Position numbers and translations under genes: made by a program | Notes under the pieces: generated by a model | What the model saw: only the letters and a program-made list of their open reading frames with translations | The model's database searches: none | What the model was told of the DNA's origin: nothing | Shown here: positions 1 to 11,713 of the stretch, piece after piece | Position numbering within the stretch: the stretch's first letter is position 1 | Layout of the letters: each line of letters starts with the position of its first letter | DNA from: Ptiloglossa arizonensis | Lineage: Eukaryota > Arthropoda > Insecta > Hymenoptera > Colletidae | NCBI RefSeq assembly: GCF_051014685.1 | Contig: NW_027479457.1 | Span: 55,915 to 119,914 of the forward strand | Direction of reading: 5' to 3' | Length of the DNA: 64,000 nt

Positions 1-3000
1 ATACGTTATTCGTTATACGGTATACGTTAAACGTTGTACGTTATACGTTATACGTTATACGTTATACGTTATACGTTGGACGTTGTACGTTATACGTTAT
101 ACGTTATACGCTATACGTTATACGTTATTCGTTATACGGTATACGTTAAACGTTGTACGTTATACGTTATACGTTATACGTTATACGTTATACGTTGGAC
201 GTTGTACGTTATACGTTATACGTTATACGCTATACGTTATACGTTATACGTTATACGTTATACGTTATACGTTATACGTTATACGTTATACGTTATACGT
301 TATACGTTATACGTTATACGTTATACGTTATACGTTATACGTTATACGTTATACGTTATACGTTACACGTTATACGTTATACATTATACTGTATACGTTA
401 TACGTTATACGTTATACGTTATACGTTATACGTTATACGTTATACGTTATACGTTATACGTTATACGTTATACGTTATACGTTATACGTTATACGTTATA
501 CGTTATACGTTATACGTTATACGTTATACGTTATACGTTATACGTTATACGTTATACGTTATACGTTATACGTTATACGTTATACGTTATACGTTATACG
601 TTATACGTTATACGTTATACGTTATACGCTATACGTTATACGTTATACGTTATACGTTATGCGTTATAGGATATACGTTATACGTTATACGTTGTACGTT
701 ATACGTTATACGTTATACGATATACGTTATACGTTATACGTTATACGTTATACGTTATGCGTTATAGGATATTCGTTATACGTTATACGTTGTACGTTAT
801 ACGTTATACGTTATACGTTATACGTTATACGTTATACGTCATACGTTATACGTTATACGTTATACGTTATACGTTATACGCTATACGTTATACGTTATAC
901 GTTATACGTTATGCGTTATAGGATATACGTTATACGTTATACGTTGTACGTTATACGTTATACGTTATACGTTATACGTTATACGTTATACGTTATACGT
1001 TATACGTTATACGTTATACGTTATACGTTATACGTTATACGTTATACGTTATACGTTATACGTTATACGTTATACGTTATACGTTATACGCTATACGTTA
1101 CACGTTATACGTTATACGTTATGCGTTATAGGATATACGTTATACGTTATACGTTGTACGTTATACGTTATACGTTATACGTTATACGTTATATGTTATA
1201 CGTCATGCGATATACGTTATACGTTATTCGTTATACGGTATACGTTAAACGTTGTACGTTATACGTTATACGTTATACGTTATACGTTATACGTTGGACG
1301 TTGTACGTTATACGTTATACGTTATACGCTATACGTTATACGTTATACGTTATACGTTATACGTTATACTTTATACGTTATACGTTATACGTTATACGTC
1401 ATACGTTATACGTTATACGTTATACGTTACACGTTATACGTTATACATTATACTGTATACGTTATACGTTATACGTTATACGTTATACGTTATACGTTAT
1501 ACGTTATACGTTATACGTTATACGTTATACGTTATACGTTATACGTTATACGTTATACGTTGTACGTTATACGTTCTACGTTATACGTTATACGTTAAAC
1601 GTTGTACGTTATACGTTATACGTAATACGTTATACGTTATACGTTATACGTTATACGTTATACGTTATACGTTCTACGTTATACGTTATACGTTAAACGT
1701 TGTACGTTATACGTTATACGTTATACGTTATACGTTATACGTTATACGTTATACGTTATACGTTATACGTTATACGTTATACGTTGGACGTTGTACGTTA
1801 TACGTTATACGTTATACGCTATACGTTATACGTTATACGTTATACGTTATACGTTATACGTTATACGTTATACGTTATACGTTATACGTTATAAGTTATA
1901 CGTTATACGTTATACGTTGTACGTTATACGTTCTACGTTATACGTTATACGTTAAACGTTGTACGTTATACGTTATACGTAATACGTTCTACGTTATACG
2001 TTATACGTTATACGTTATACGTTGTACGTTATACGTTATACGTTATACATTATACGTTATACGTTATACGTTATACGTTATACGTTATACGTTATACTTT
2101 ATACGACATACGTTATACGTTATACGTTATACGTTATACGTTATACGTTATACGTTATACGTTATACGTTGTACGTTATACGTTATACGTTATACGTTAT
2201 GCGTTATAGGATATACGTTATACGTTATACGTTGTACGTTATACGTTATACGTTATACGTTGTACGTTATACGTTCTACGTTATACATTATTCGTTAAAC
2301 GTTGTACGTTATACGTTATACGTCATACGTTATACGTTATACGTTATACGTTATACGTTCTACGTTATACGTTATACGTTAAACGTTGTAAGTTATACGT
2401 TATACGTTGTACGTTATACGTTATACGTTATACGTTATACGTTATACGTTATACGTTATACGTTATTAGTTATACGTTATACGTTCTACGTTATACGTTA
2501 TACGTTAAACGTTGTACGTTATACGTTATACGTTGTACGTTATACGTTCTACGTTATACGTTATACGTTAAACGTTGTACGTTATACGTAATACGTTCTA
2601 CGTTATACGTTATACGTTATACGTTATACGTTGTACGTTATACGTTATACGTTATACGTTATTCGTTATACGTTATACGTTCTACGTTATACCTTATACG
2701 TTAAACGTTGTACGTTATACGTTATACGTCATACGTTATTCGTTATACGTTATACGTTATACGTTATACGTTATACGTTATACGTTATACGTTATACGTT
2801 ATACGTTATACGTTATACGTTATGCGTTATAGGATATACGTTATACGTTATACGTTGTACGTTATACGTTATACGTTGTACGTTATACGTTCTACGTTAT
2901 ACGTTATACGTTAAACGTTGTACGTTATACGTTATACGTCATACGTTATACGTTGTACGTTATACGTTATACGTTCTACGTTATACGTTATACGTTAAAC

Positions 3001-3809
3001 GTTGTACGTTATACGTTATACGTTATACGTTATAGGTTATACGTTATACGTTATACGTTATACGTTATACGTTATACGTTATACGTTATACGTTATACGT
3101 TATACGTTATACGTTATACGTTATACGTTATACGTTATACGTTATACGTTATACGTTATACGTTATACGTTATACGTTATACGTTATACGTTATACGTTG
3201 TACGTTATACGTTATACGTTATGCGTTATAGGATATACGTTATACGTTATACGTTATACGTTATACGTTATACGTTATACGTTATACGTTATACGTTATA
3301 CGTTATACGTTATACGTTATACGTTATACATTATACGTTATACGTTATACGTTATACGTTATACGTTATACGTTATACTTTATACGACATACGTTATACG
3401 TTATACGTTATACGTTATACGTTATACGTTATACGTTATACGTTATACGTTATACGTTATACGTTATACGTTATACGTTATACGTTATACGTTATGCGTT
3501 ATAGGATATACGTTATACGTTATACGTTGTACGTTATACGTTATACGTTATACGTTGTACGTTATACGTTCTACGTTATACATTATTCGTTAAACGTTGT
3601 ACGTTATACGTTATACGTCATACGTTATACGTTATACGTTATACGTTATACGTTCTACGTTATACGTTATACGTTAAACGTTGTAAGTTATACGTTATAC
3701 GTTGTACGTTATACGTTATACGTTATACGTTATACGTTATACGTTATACGTTATACGTTATTAGTTATACGTTATACGTTATACGTTATACGTCATAGGT
3801 TATACGTTA

Positions 3810-4480
3810 TACGTTATGCGTTATACGTTATACGTTATACGTTATACGTTATACGTTATACGTTATACGTTATACGTTATACGTTATACGTTATACGTTA
3901 TACGTTATACGTTATGCGTTATAGGATATACGTTATACGTTATACGTTGTACGTTATACGTTATACGTTATACGTTATACGTTATACGTTATACGTTATA
4001 CGTTATACGTTATACGTTATACGTTATACGTTATACGTTATACGTTATACGTTATACGTTATACGTTATACGTTATACGTTATACGTTATACGTTATACG
4101 TTATACGTTATACGTTATACGTTATACGTTATACGTTATACGTTATACGTTATACGTTTTACGTTATACGTTATACGTTATACGTTACACGTTATACGTT
4201 ATACGTTTTACGTTATACGTTTTACGTTATACGTTATACGTTATACGTTATACGTTATACGTTATACGTTATACGTTATACGTTATACGTTATACGTTAT
4301 AAGTTATACGTTATACGTTATACGTTATACGTTATACGTTATACGTTATACGTTATACGTTATACGGTATACGTTATACGTTATACGTTATACGTTATAC
4401 GTTATATTATACGTTATACAATATACGTTATGTGTTATAGGATATACGTTATACGTTATACGTTGTACGTTATACGTTAT
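3810..4480 (+). repeat. Long-range block J, left copy
   Basis: Similar marker order to 59650-60270: ATGCGTT, ATGCGTTATAGG, GTTGTACG, a long pure run, TACGTTTTACG, GTTACACG, GTTATAAG, ACGGTATACG, then the out-of-phase GTTATATTATACG at 4401 and TGTGTTATAGG. Offset is 55790 at the 3' end and 55839-55860 further left, all multiples of 7. Confidence 0.75.
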
Positions 4481-7400
4481 ACGTTATACGTTATACGTTA
4501 TACGTTATACGTTAAACGTTGTACGTTATACGTTATACGTTATACGTTATACGTTATACGTTATACGTTATACGTTATACGTTATACGTTATACGTTATA
4601 CCTTATACGTTAAACGTTATACGTTATACGTTATACGTTATACGTTATACGTTATACGTTATACGTTATACGTTATACGTTATACGTTATACGTTAGACG
4701 TTATACGTTAAACGTTGTACGTTAGACGCTATACGTTATACGATATACGTTATACGTTATACGTTATACGTTATACGTTATGCGTTATAGGATATTCGTT
4801 ATACGTTATACGTTGTACGTTATACGTTATACGTTATACGTTATACGTTATACGTTATACGTTATACGTTATACGTTATGCGTTATAGGATATACGTTAT
4901 ACGTTGTACGTTATACGTTATACGTTATACGTTATACGTTATACGTTATACGTTATACGTTAAACGTTGTACGTTATACGTTATACGTTATATAATACGT
5001 TATACGTTATACGTTATACGTTATACGTTATACGTTATACGTTAAACGTTGTACGTTGTACGTTATACGTTATACGTTATACGTTATACGTTATACGTTA
5101 TACGTTAAACGTTGTACGTTATACGTTATACGTTATACGTTATACGTTATACGTTATACGTTATACGTTATACGTTATACGTTATACCTTATACGTTATA
5201 CCTTATACGTTATACGTTATACGTTATACGTTATACGTTATACGTTATACGTTATACGTTATACGTTATACGTTATACGTTATACGTTATACGTTATACG
5301 TTATACGTTATACGTTATACGTTATACGTTATACGTTATACGTTATACGTTATACGTTATACGTTATACGTTATACGTTATACGTTATACGTTATACGTT
5401 ATACGTTATACGTTATACGTTATACGTTATACGTTATACGTTATACGTTATACGTTATACGTTATACGTTATACGTTGTACGTTACACGTTATACGTTAC
5501 ACGTTATACGTTATACATTATACTGTATACGTTATACGTTATACGTTATACGTTATACGTTATACGTTATACGTTATACGTTATACGTTATACGTTATAC
5601 GTTATACGTTATACGTTATACGTTATACGTTATACGTTATACGTTATACGTTATACGTTATACGTTATACCTTATACGTTATACTTTATACGTTATACGT
5701 TATACATTATACGTTATACGTTGAACGTTGTACGATATACGTTATACGTTATACGTTATACGTTATACGTTATACGTTATACGTTATACGTTATACGTTA
5801 TACGTTAAACGTTGTACGTTATACGTTATACGTCATACGTTATACGTTATACGTTATACGTTATACGTTCTACGTTATACGTTATACGTTAAACGTTGTA
5901 CGTTATACGTTATACGTTATACGTTATTCGTTATACGTTATACGTTATACGTTATACGTTATACGTTATACGTTATACGTTATACGTTATACGTTGTACG
6001 TTATACGTTATACGTTAGACGCTATACGTTATACGTTATACGTTATACGTTATACGTTATACGTTATACGTTATGCGTTATAGGATATACGTTATACGTT
6101 ATACGTTGTACGTTATACGTTATACGTTATACGTTATACGTTATACGTTGTTCGTTATACGTTCTACGTTATACGTTATACGTTAAACGTTGTACGTTAT
6201 ACGTTATACGTCATACGTTATACGTTATACGTTATACGTTATACGTTATACGTTATACGTTATACGTTCTACGTTATACGTTATACGTTAAACGTTGTAC
6301 GTTATACGTTATACGTTATACGTTATACGTTATACGTTATACGTTATGCGTTATACGTTATACGTTATACGTTATACGTTATACGTTATACGTTATACGT
6401 TATACGTTATACGTTATACGTTATACGTTATACGTTATACGTTATACGTTACACGTTACACGTCATACGTTATACGTTATACGTTATACGTTATACGTTC
6501 TACGTTATACGTTATACGTTAAACGTTGTACGTTATACGTTATACGTTATACGTTATACGTTATACGCTATACGTTATACGTTATACGTTATACGATATA
6601 CGTTATACGTTATACGTAACACATTATACGTTATACGTTATACGTTATACGTTATACGTTATACGTTATACGTTATACGTTATACGTTATACGTTGTACG
6701 TTATACGTTATACGTTATACGTTATACGTTATACGTTATACCTTATACGTTATACGTTATACGTTATACGTTATACACTATACGTTATACGTTATACGTT
6801 ATACGTTATACGTTATACGTTATACGTTATACGTTGTACGTTATACGTTATACGTTATACGTTATACGTTATACGTTATACGTTATACGTTATACGTTAT
6901 ACGTTATACGCTATACGTTATACGTTATACGTTATACGGTATACGTTATACGTTATACGTTATACGTTATGCGTTATAGGATATACGTTATACGTTATAC
7001 GTTGTACGTTATACGTTATACGTTAGACGCTATACGTTATACGTTATACGTTATACGTTATACGTTATACGTTATACGTTATGCGTTATAGGATATACGT
7101 TATACGTTATACGTTGTACGTTATACGTTATACGTTATACGTTATACGTTATACGTTGTTCGTTATACGTTCTACGTTATACGTTATACGTTAAACGTTG
7201 TACGTTATACGTTATACGTCATACGTTATACGTTATACGTTATACGTTATACGTTATACGTTATACGTTCTACGTTATACGTTATACGTTAAACGTTGTA
7301 CGTTATACGTTATACGTTATACGTTATACGTTATACGTTATACGTTATGCGTTATACGTTATACGTTATACGTTATACGTTATACGTTATACGTTATACG

Positions 7401-7720
7401 TTATACGTTATACGTTATACGTTATACGTTATACGTTATACGTTATACGTTACACGTCATACGTTATACGTTATACGTTATACTTTATACGTTCTACGTT
7501 ATACGTTATACGTTAAACGTTGTACGTTATACGTTATACGTTATACGTTATACGTTATACGCTATACGTTATACGTTATACGTTATACGATATACGTTAT
7601 ACGTTATACGTTACACATTATACGTTATACGTTATACGTTATACGTTATACGTTATACGTTATACGTTATACGTTATACGACATACGTTATACGTTATAC
7701 GTTATACGTTACACGTCATA

Positions 7721-9440
7721 CATTATACGTTATACGTTATTCGTTATACGTTATACGTTATACGTTATACGTTATACGACATACGTTATACGTTATACGT
7801 TATACGTTACACGTCATACGTTATACGTTATACGTTATACGTTATACGTTCTACGTTATACGTTATACGTTAAACGTTGTACGTTATACGTTATACGTTA
7901 TACGTTATACGTTATACGTTATACGTTATGCGTTATACGTTATACGTTATACGTTATACGTTATACGTTATACGTTATACGTTATACGTTATACGTTATA
8001 CATTATACGTTATACGTTATACGTTATACGTTATACGTTATACGTTATACGTTATACGTTATACGTTATACGTTATACGTTATACGTTATACGTTATACG
8101 TTATACGTTATACGTTATACGTTATGCGTTATAGGATATACGTTATACGTTATACGTTATACGTTATACGTTGTACGTTATACGTTATACGTTATACGTT
8201 ATACGTTATACGTTATACGTTATACGTTATACGTTATACGTTATACGTTATACGTTATACATTATACGTTATACGTTATACGTTATACGTTATACGTTAT
8301 ACGTTATACGTTATACGACATACGTTATACGTTATACGTTATACGTTATACGTTATACGTTATACGTTAAACGTTGTACGTTATACGTTATACGTTATAT
8401 AATACGTTATACGTTATACGTTGTATGTTATACGTTATACGTTATACGTTATACGTTATACGTTATACGTTAAACGTTGTACGTTATACGTTATACGTTA
8501 TACGTTATACGTTATACGTTATACGTTATACGTTATACGTTATACGTTATACGTTATACGTTATACCTTATACGTTATACGTTATACGTTATACGTTATA
8601 CATTATACGTTATACGTTGAACGTTGTACGATATACGTTATACGTTATACGTTATACGTTATACGTTATACGTTAAACGTTGTACGTTATACGTTATACG
8701 TCATACGTTATACGTTATACGTTATACGTTATACGTTATACGATCTACGTTATACGTTATACGTTAAACGTTGTACGTTATACGTTATACGTTATACGTT
8801 ATTCGTTATACGTTATACGTTATACGTTATACGTTATACGTTATACGTTATACGTTATACGTTATACGTTATACGTTATACGTTATACGTTATACGTTAC
8901 ACGTTATACGTTATACGTTATACTGTATACGTTATACGTTATACGTTATACGTTATACGTTATACGTCATACGTTATACGTTATACGTTATACGTTATAC
9001 GTTCTACGTTATACGTTATACGTTAAACGTTGTACGTTATACGTTATATGTTATACGTTATACCTTATACGTTATATGTTATACGTTATACGTTATACAT
9101 TATACGTTATACGTTGAACTTTGTACGATATACGTTATACGTTATATGTTATACGTTATACGTTATACGTTAAACGTTGTACGTTATACGTTATACGTCA
9201 TACGTTATACGTTATACGTTATACGTTCTACGTTATACGTTATACGTTAAACGTTGTACGTTATACGTTATACGTTATACGTTATACGTTATACGTTATA
9301 CGTTATGCGTTATACGTTATACGTTATACGTTATACGTTATACGTTATACGTTATACGTTATACGTTATACGTTATACGTAATACGTAATACGTCATACC
9401 TTTTACGTTAATCGTTATACGTTATACGTTACACGCTATA
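7721..9440 (+). repeat. Higher-order block A, copy 1
   Basis: A stretch of heptamers with the same succession of variant units as 16911-18610 on the far side of the retrotransposon. The offset is 9190, then 9169 after a 21-bp (three-unit) indel near 8.3 kb. Shared markers include ACATTATACG, TTATTCG, ACGACATACG, the TATAATACG phase break near 8397, and the TTGAACTTTGTACGATA module near 9115. Confidence 0.85.
8395..8410 (+). other. Satellite phase break TATAATACG
   Basis: Here two ACGTT cores are 12 bp apart instead of 7 or 14 (TACGTTATATAATACGTT), shifting the register by 5. The same break is present near 4989 and near 17572, the latter being the copy inside block A. These rare phase changes are inherited markers of duplication. 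Confidence 0.85.
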
Positions 9441-10200
9441 CGTTATACGTTATGCGTTATACGTTATACGTTATACGTTATACGTTATACGTTATACGTA
9501 ATACGTTATACGTTATACGTTATACGTTATACGTTATACGTTATACGTTATACGTTATACGTTATACGTTATACGTTATACGTTATACGTTATACGTTAT
9601 ACGTTATACGTTATACGTTATACGTTATACGTTATACGTTATACGTTATACGTTATACGTTATGCGTTATAGGATATACGTTATACGTTATACGTTGTAC
9701 GTTGTACGTTATACGTTATACGTTATACGTTATACGTTATACGTTATACGTTATACGTTAAACGTTATACGTTATACGTTATACGATATACGTTATACGT
9801 TATACGTTATACGTTATACGTTATACGTTATACGTTATACGTTATACGTTATACGTTATACGTTATACGTTATACGTTGTACGTTATACGTTATACGTTA
9901 TACGTTATACGTTAGACGTTGTACGTTATACGTTATACGTTATACGTTATACGCTATACGTTATACGTTATACGTTATACGTTATACGTTATACGTTATA
10001 CGTTATACGTTATACGTTATACGTTATACGTTATACGTTATACGTTATACGTTATATGATATACGTCATGCGATATACGTTATACGTTATTCGTTATACG
10101 GTATACGTTAAACGTTGTACGTTATACGTTATCCGTTATACGTTATACGTTATACGTTAAACGTTAAACGTTGTACGTTATACGTTACACGTTATACGTT
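8885..10200 (+). repeat. Higher-order block B, copy 1
   Basis: Matches 19195-20510 at a constant offset of 10310. Shared markers run in order: TTACACG, TACTGTATACG, GTCATACG, TTCTACG, two GTTATATG, ATACCTTATACG, the AATACGTAATACG module near 9381, TTAGACG, ATATGATATACG and GTTATCCG. It overlaps block A and ends about 0.9 kb from the element's poly(A) side. Confidence 0.85.
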
Positions 10201-11117
10201 ATACGTTATACGTTATACGTTATACGTTATACGTTATACGTTGGACGTTATACGTTATACGTTATACGTTATACGTTATACGTTATACGTTATACGTTAT
10301 ACGTTACACGTTATACGTTATACGTTATACTGTATACGTTATACGTTATACGTTATACGTTATACGTTATACGTTATACGTCATACGTTATACGTTATAC
10401 GTTATACGTTATACGTTCTACGTTATACGTTATACGTTATACGTTATACGTTATACTGTATACGTTATACGTTATACGTTATACGTTATACGCCATACGT
10501 TATACGTTATACGTTATACGTTATACTGTATACGTTATACGTTATACGTTATACGTTATACGCCATACGTTATACGTTATACGTTATACGTTATACGTTA
10601 TACGTTATACGTTATACGTTATACGTTATACGTTATACGTTATACGTTACACGTTATACGTTATACGTTATACTGTATACGTTATACGTTATACGTTATA
10701 CGTTATACGTTATACGTCATACGTTATACGTTATACGTTATACGTTATACGTTATACGTTATACGTTCTACGTTATACGTTATACGTTAAACGTTGTACG
10801 TTATACGTTATACGTTATACGTTATACGTTATACGTTATACGTTATACGTTATACGTTATACGTTATACGGTATACGTTATACGTTATACGTTATACGTT
10901 ATACGTTATACGTTATGCGTTATAGGATATACGTTATACGTTATACGTTGTACGTTATACGTTATACGTTATACGTTGGACGTTATACGTTATACGTTAT
11001 ACGTTATACGTTATACGTTATACGTTATACGTTATACGTTATACGTTATACGTTGTACGTTATACGTTATACGTTATGCGTTATACGTTATACGTTATAC
11101 GTTATACGTTATACGTT

Positions 11118-11141
11118 TTTTTTTTTTTTTTTTTTTTTTTT
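11118..11141 (-). other. Poly(A) tail of the retrotransposon
   Basis: A run of 26 T on + (11116-11141), the first two of which complete an ATACGTT unit, leaving a tail of about 24 A. It marks the 3' end and an RNA-templated origin. The TT of the satellite unit could pair with the tail during priming. Confidence 0.93.
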
Positions 11142-11144
11142 ATT
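11139..11144 (-). terminator. AATAAA polyadenylation hexamer
   Basis: Sense AATAAA is immediately followed by, and overlaps, the A tail. Canonical cleavage normally lies 10-30 nt downstream of this hexamer, so here it may be read as the template end of the element or arise partly from the tail itself. Confidence 0.55.
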
Positions 11145-11169
11145 AACGTGGGGGAAATCTTCGAAAGAC

Positions 11170-11198
11170 CCCCCCGCCGCCTGGGGAGGGGCGGGGGG
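11170..11198 (-). other. 3' UTR stem-loop 1
   Basis: 9-bp perfect stem, 11170-11178 with 11190-11198 (CCCCCCGCC / GGCGGGGGG), 11-nt loop. It is the hairpin nearest the poly(A) tail. Confidence 0.7.
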
Positions 11199-11210
11199 AG
11201 TGTGGGATTC

Positions 11211-11243
11211 CCCGCGCCCGGAAGGAAACCCATCGGGCGCGGG
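11211..11243 (-). other. 3' UTR stem-loop 2
   Basis: 10-bp perfect stem, 11211-11220 with 11234-11243 (CCCGCGCCCG / CGGGCGCGGG), 13-nt loop. Confidence 0.78.
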
Positions 11244-11286
11244 ACCTACCCACTAAAACCCACCACGGTGGCCATCCTCGCACTAT

Positions 11287-11340
11287 GCAGGGGGAGCACC
11301 TGGGACCGAAGACATCATAACATCAGGTGCTCCCCCGTGC
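11287..11340 (-). other. 3' UTR stem-loop 3
   Basis: 12-bp perfect stem GGGGGAGCACCT (11290-11301) with AGGTGCTCCCCC (11325-11336), 23-nt loop. Three more pairs (11287-11289 with 11338-11340) continue past a single bulged G at 11337. The loop is A-rich, unlike the rest of the UTR. Confidence 0.85.
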
Positions 11341-11369
11341 AGGGCTCTCGCGCCCGTGTCCTCCCGTTC

Positions 11370-11406
11370 CAGGGAAGGGAGGGGGTACTTCACCCTCCCT
11401 TCCCTG
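11370..11406 (-). other. 3' UTR stem-loop 4
   Basis: 14-bp perfect stem CAGGGAAGGGAGGG (11370-11383) with CCCTCCCTTCCCTG (11393-11406), 9-nt loop. It is the longest uninterrupted stem in the UTR. Confidence 0.87.
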
Positions 11407-11431
11407 TTTTCTCCTCGGCGCTCTGGCGCCC

Positions 11432-11464
11432 GACGTCGGAGCAGGGCCACACTGCTCCGACGTC
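11432..11464 (-). other. 3' UTR stem-loop 5
   Basis: 13-bp perfect stem GACGTCGGAGCAG (11432-11444) with CTGCTCCGACGTC (11452-11464), 7-nt loop. Confidence 0.87.
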
Positions 11465-11472
11465 CCACTCCC

Positions 11473-11527
11473 GGGGGCCGCCCGAGGGCGGCCGCGAGTC
11501 CCACACTCGCGACCGCCCACGGCCCCC
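11473..11527 (-). other. 3' UTR stem-loop 6 (three-part stem)
   Basis: Nested stems: GGGGGCC (11473-11479) with GGCCCCC (11521-11527); an internal loop; GGGCGG (11486-11491) with CCGCCC (11513-11518); a C/A mismatch; then CGCGAGT (11493-11499) with ACTCGCG (11505-11511) closing a 5-nt loop. Confidence 0.82.
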
Positions 11528-11530
11528 ATA

Positions 11531-11574
11531 GCCGCGCCGGAGGCACGGCCCTGGGACCGTGCCGTCGGCGCGGC
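11531..11574 (-). other. 3' UTR stem-loop 7 (two-part stem)
   Basis: Outer 9 bp GCCGCGCCG (11531-11539) with CGGCGCGGC (11566-11574); a 2x2 internal loop; inner 7 bp GGCACGG (11542-11548) with CCGTGCC (11557-11563); 8-nt loop. Confidence 0.83.
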
Positions 11575-11589
11575 CGCACCCCGGCTCGT

Positions 11590-11632
11590 ACGCTCCCGAG
11601 GGCGGCTCTGGCCTCTCCGCCCTCGAGAGCGT
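11590..11632 (-). other. 3' UTR stem-loop 8 (two-part stem)
   Basis: Inner 9 bp CGAGGGCGG (11597-11605) with CCGCCCTCG (11617-11625); a C/A mismatch; outer 6 bp ACGCTC (11590-11595) with GAGCGT (11627-11632); 11-nt loop. It is the first of the eight after the ORF2 stop. Confidence 0.82.
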
Positions 11633-11713
11633 CGCCGTCCCTTATTCCTCCCACCCCTCAGACGACGGGCGGTGGCACGAGCCTCAAGGGCTACGCACCC
11701 CCGCCCGCCGCTC

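Larger units (their letters stand above)
1..11117. repeat. 7-bp satellite array (ATACGTT)n, left part
   Basis: Uninterrupted tandem heptamer ATACGTT with about one variant unit in every few. The commonest variant endings are GTTGTACG, GTTCTACG, GTTAAACG, GTCATACG, GTTACACG, TTATTCG, TTATGCG, TACATTA and TAGGATA. Almost all changes are substitutions that keep the 7-bp phase. GC of the pure unit is 2/7, against the very GC-rich element that follows. The longest near-pure run I noticed is about 5209-5475 (some 38 units); another is about 395-625. The + strand lacks stops in all frames for arithmetic reasons (three units encode YVIRYTL), while the minus strand has TAA every 21 nt in each frame. 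No gene, RNA or control site can be supported here. The chromosomal role (centromeric, pericentromeric or telomere-associated) cannot be decided from the window. Confidence 0.98.
11142..11713 (-). other. 3' UTR of the retrotransposon
   Basis: A 572-nt GC-rich segment between the ORF2 stop and the poly(A) tail, with no coding potential of its own. It is built mostly of consecutive inverted repeats (eight annotated individually). A ninth, weaker one pairs 11666-11672 with 11701-11707 just after the stop. In SART1 the 3' UTR carries structured elements needed for its own reverse transcriptase to start correctly, so a recognition role is plausible but inferred. Confidence 0.85.

Noticed and set aside
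1..11117. CRISPR-like array
   Set aside because: Direct repeats have no unique spacers; this is a simple satellite in a eukaryotic context.
34..11146. Many long + strand open frames encoding repeats of YVIRYTL
   Set aside because: They are translations of the stop-free heptamer in all three frames, with no start context, composition or homology of a gene. Ends fall wherever a variant unit such as TAGGATA or GTTAAACG makes a stop.
10115..11256. Open frames running from the satellite through the T run into the element
   Set aside because: They are accidental joins of the stop-free array and antisense GC-rich DNA; the Phe run is just the T26 tract.
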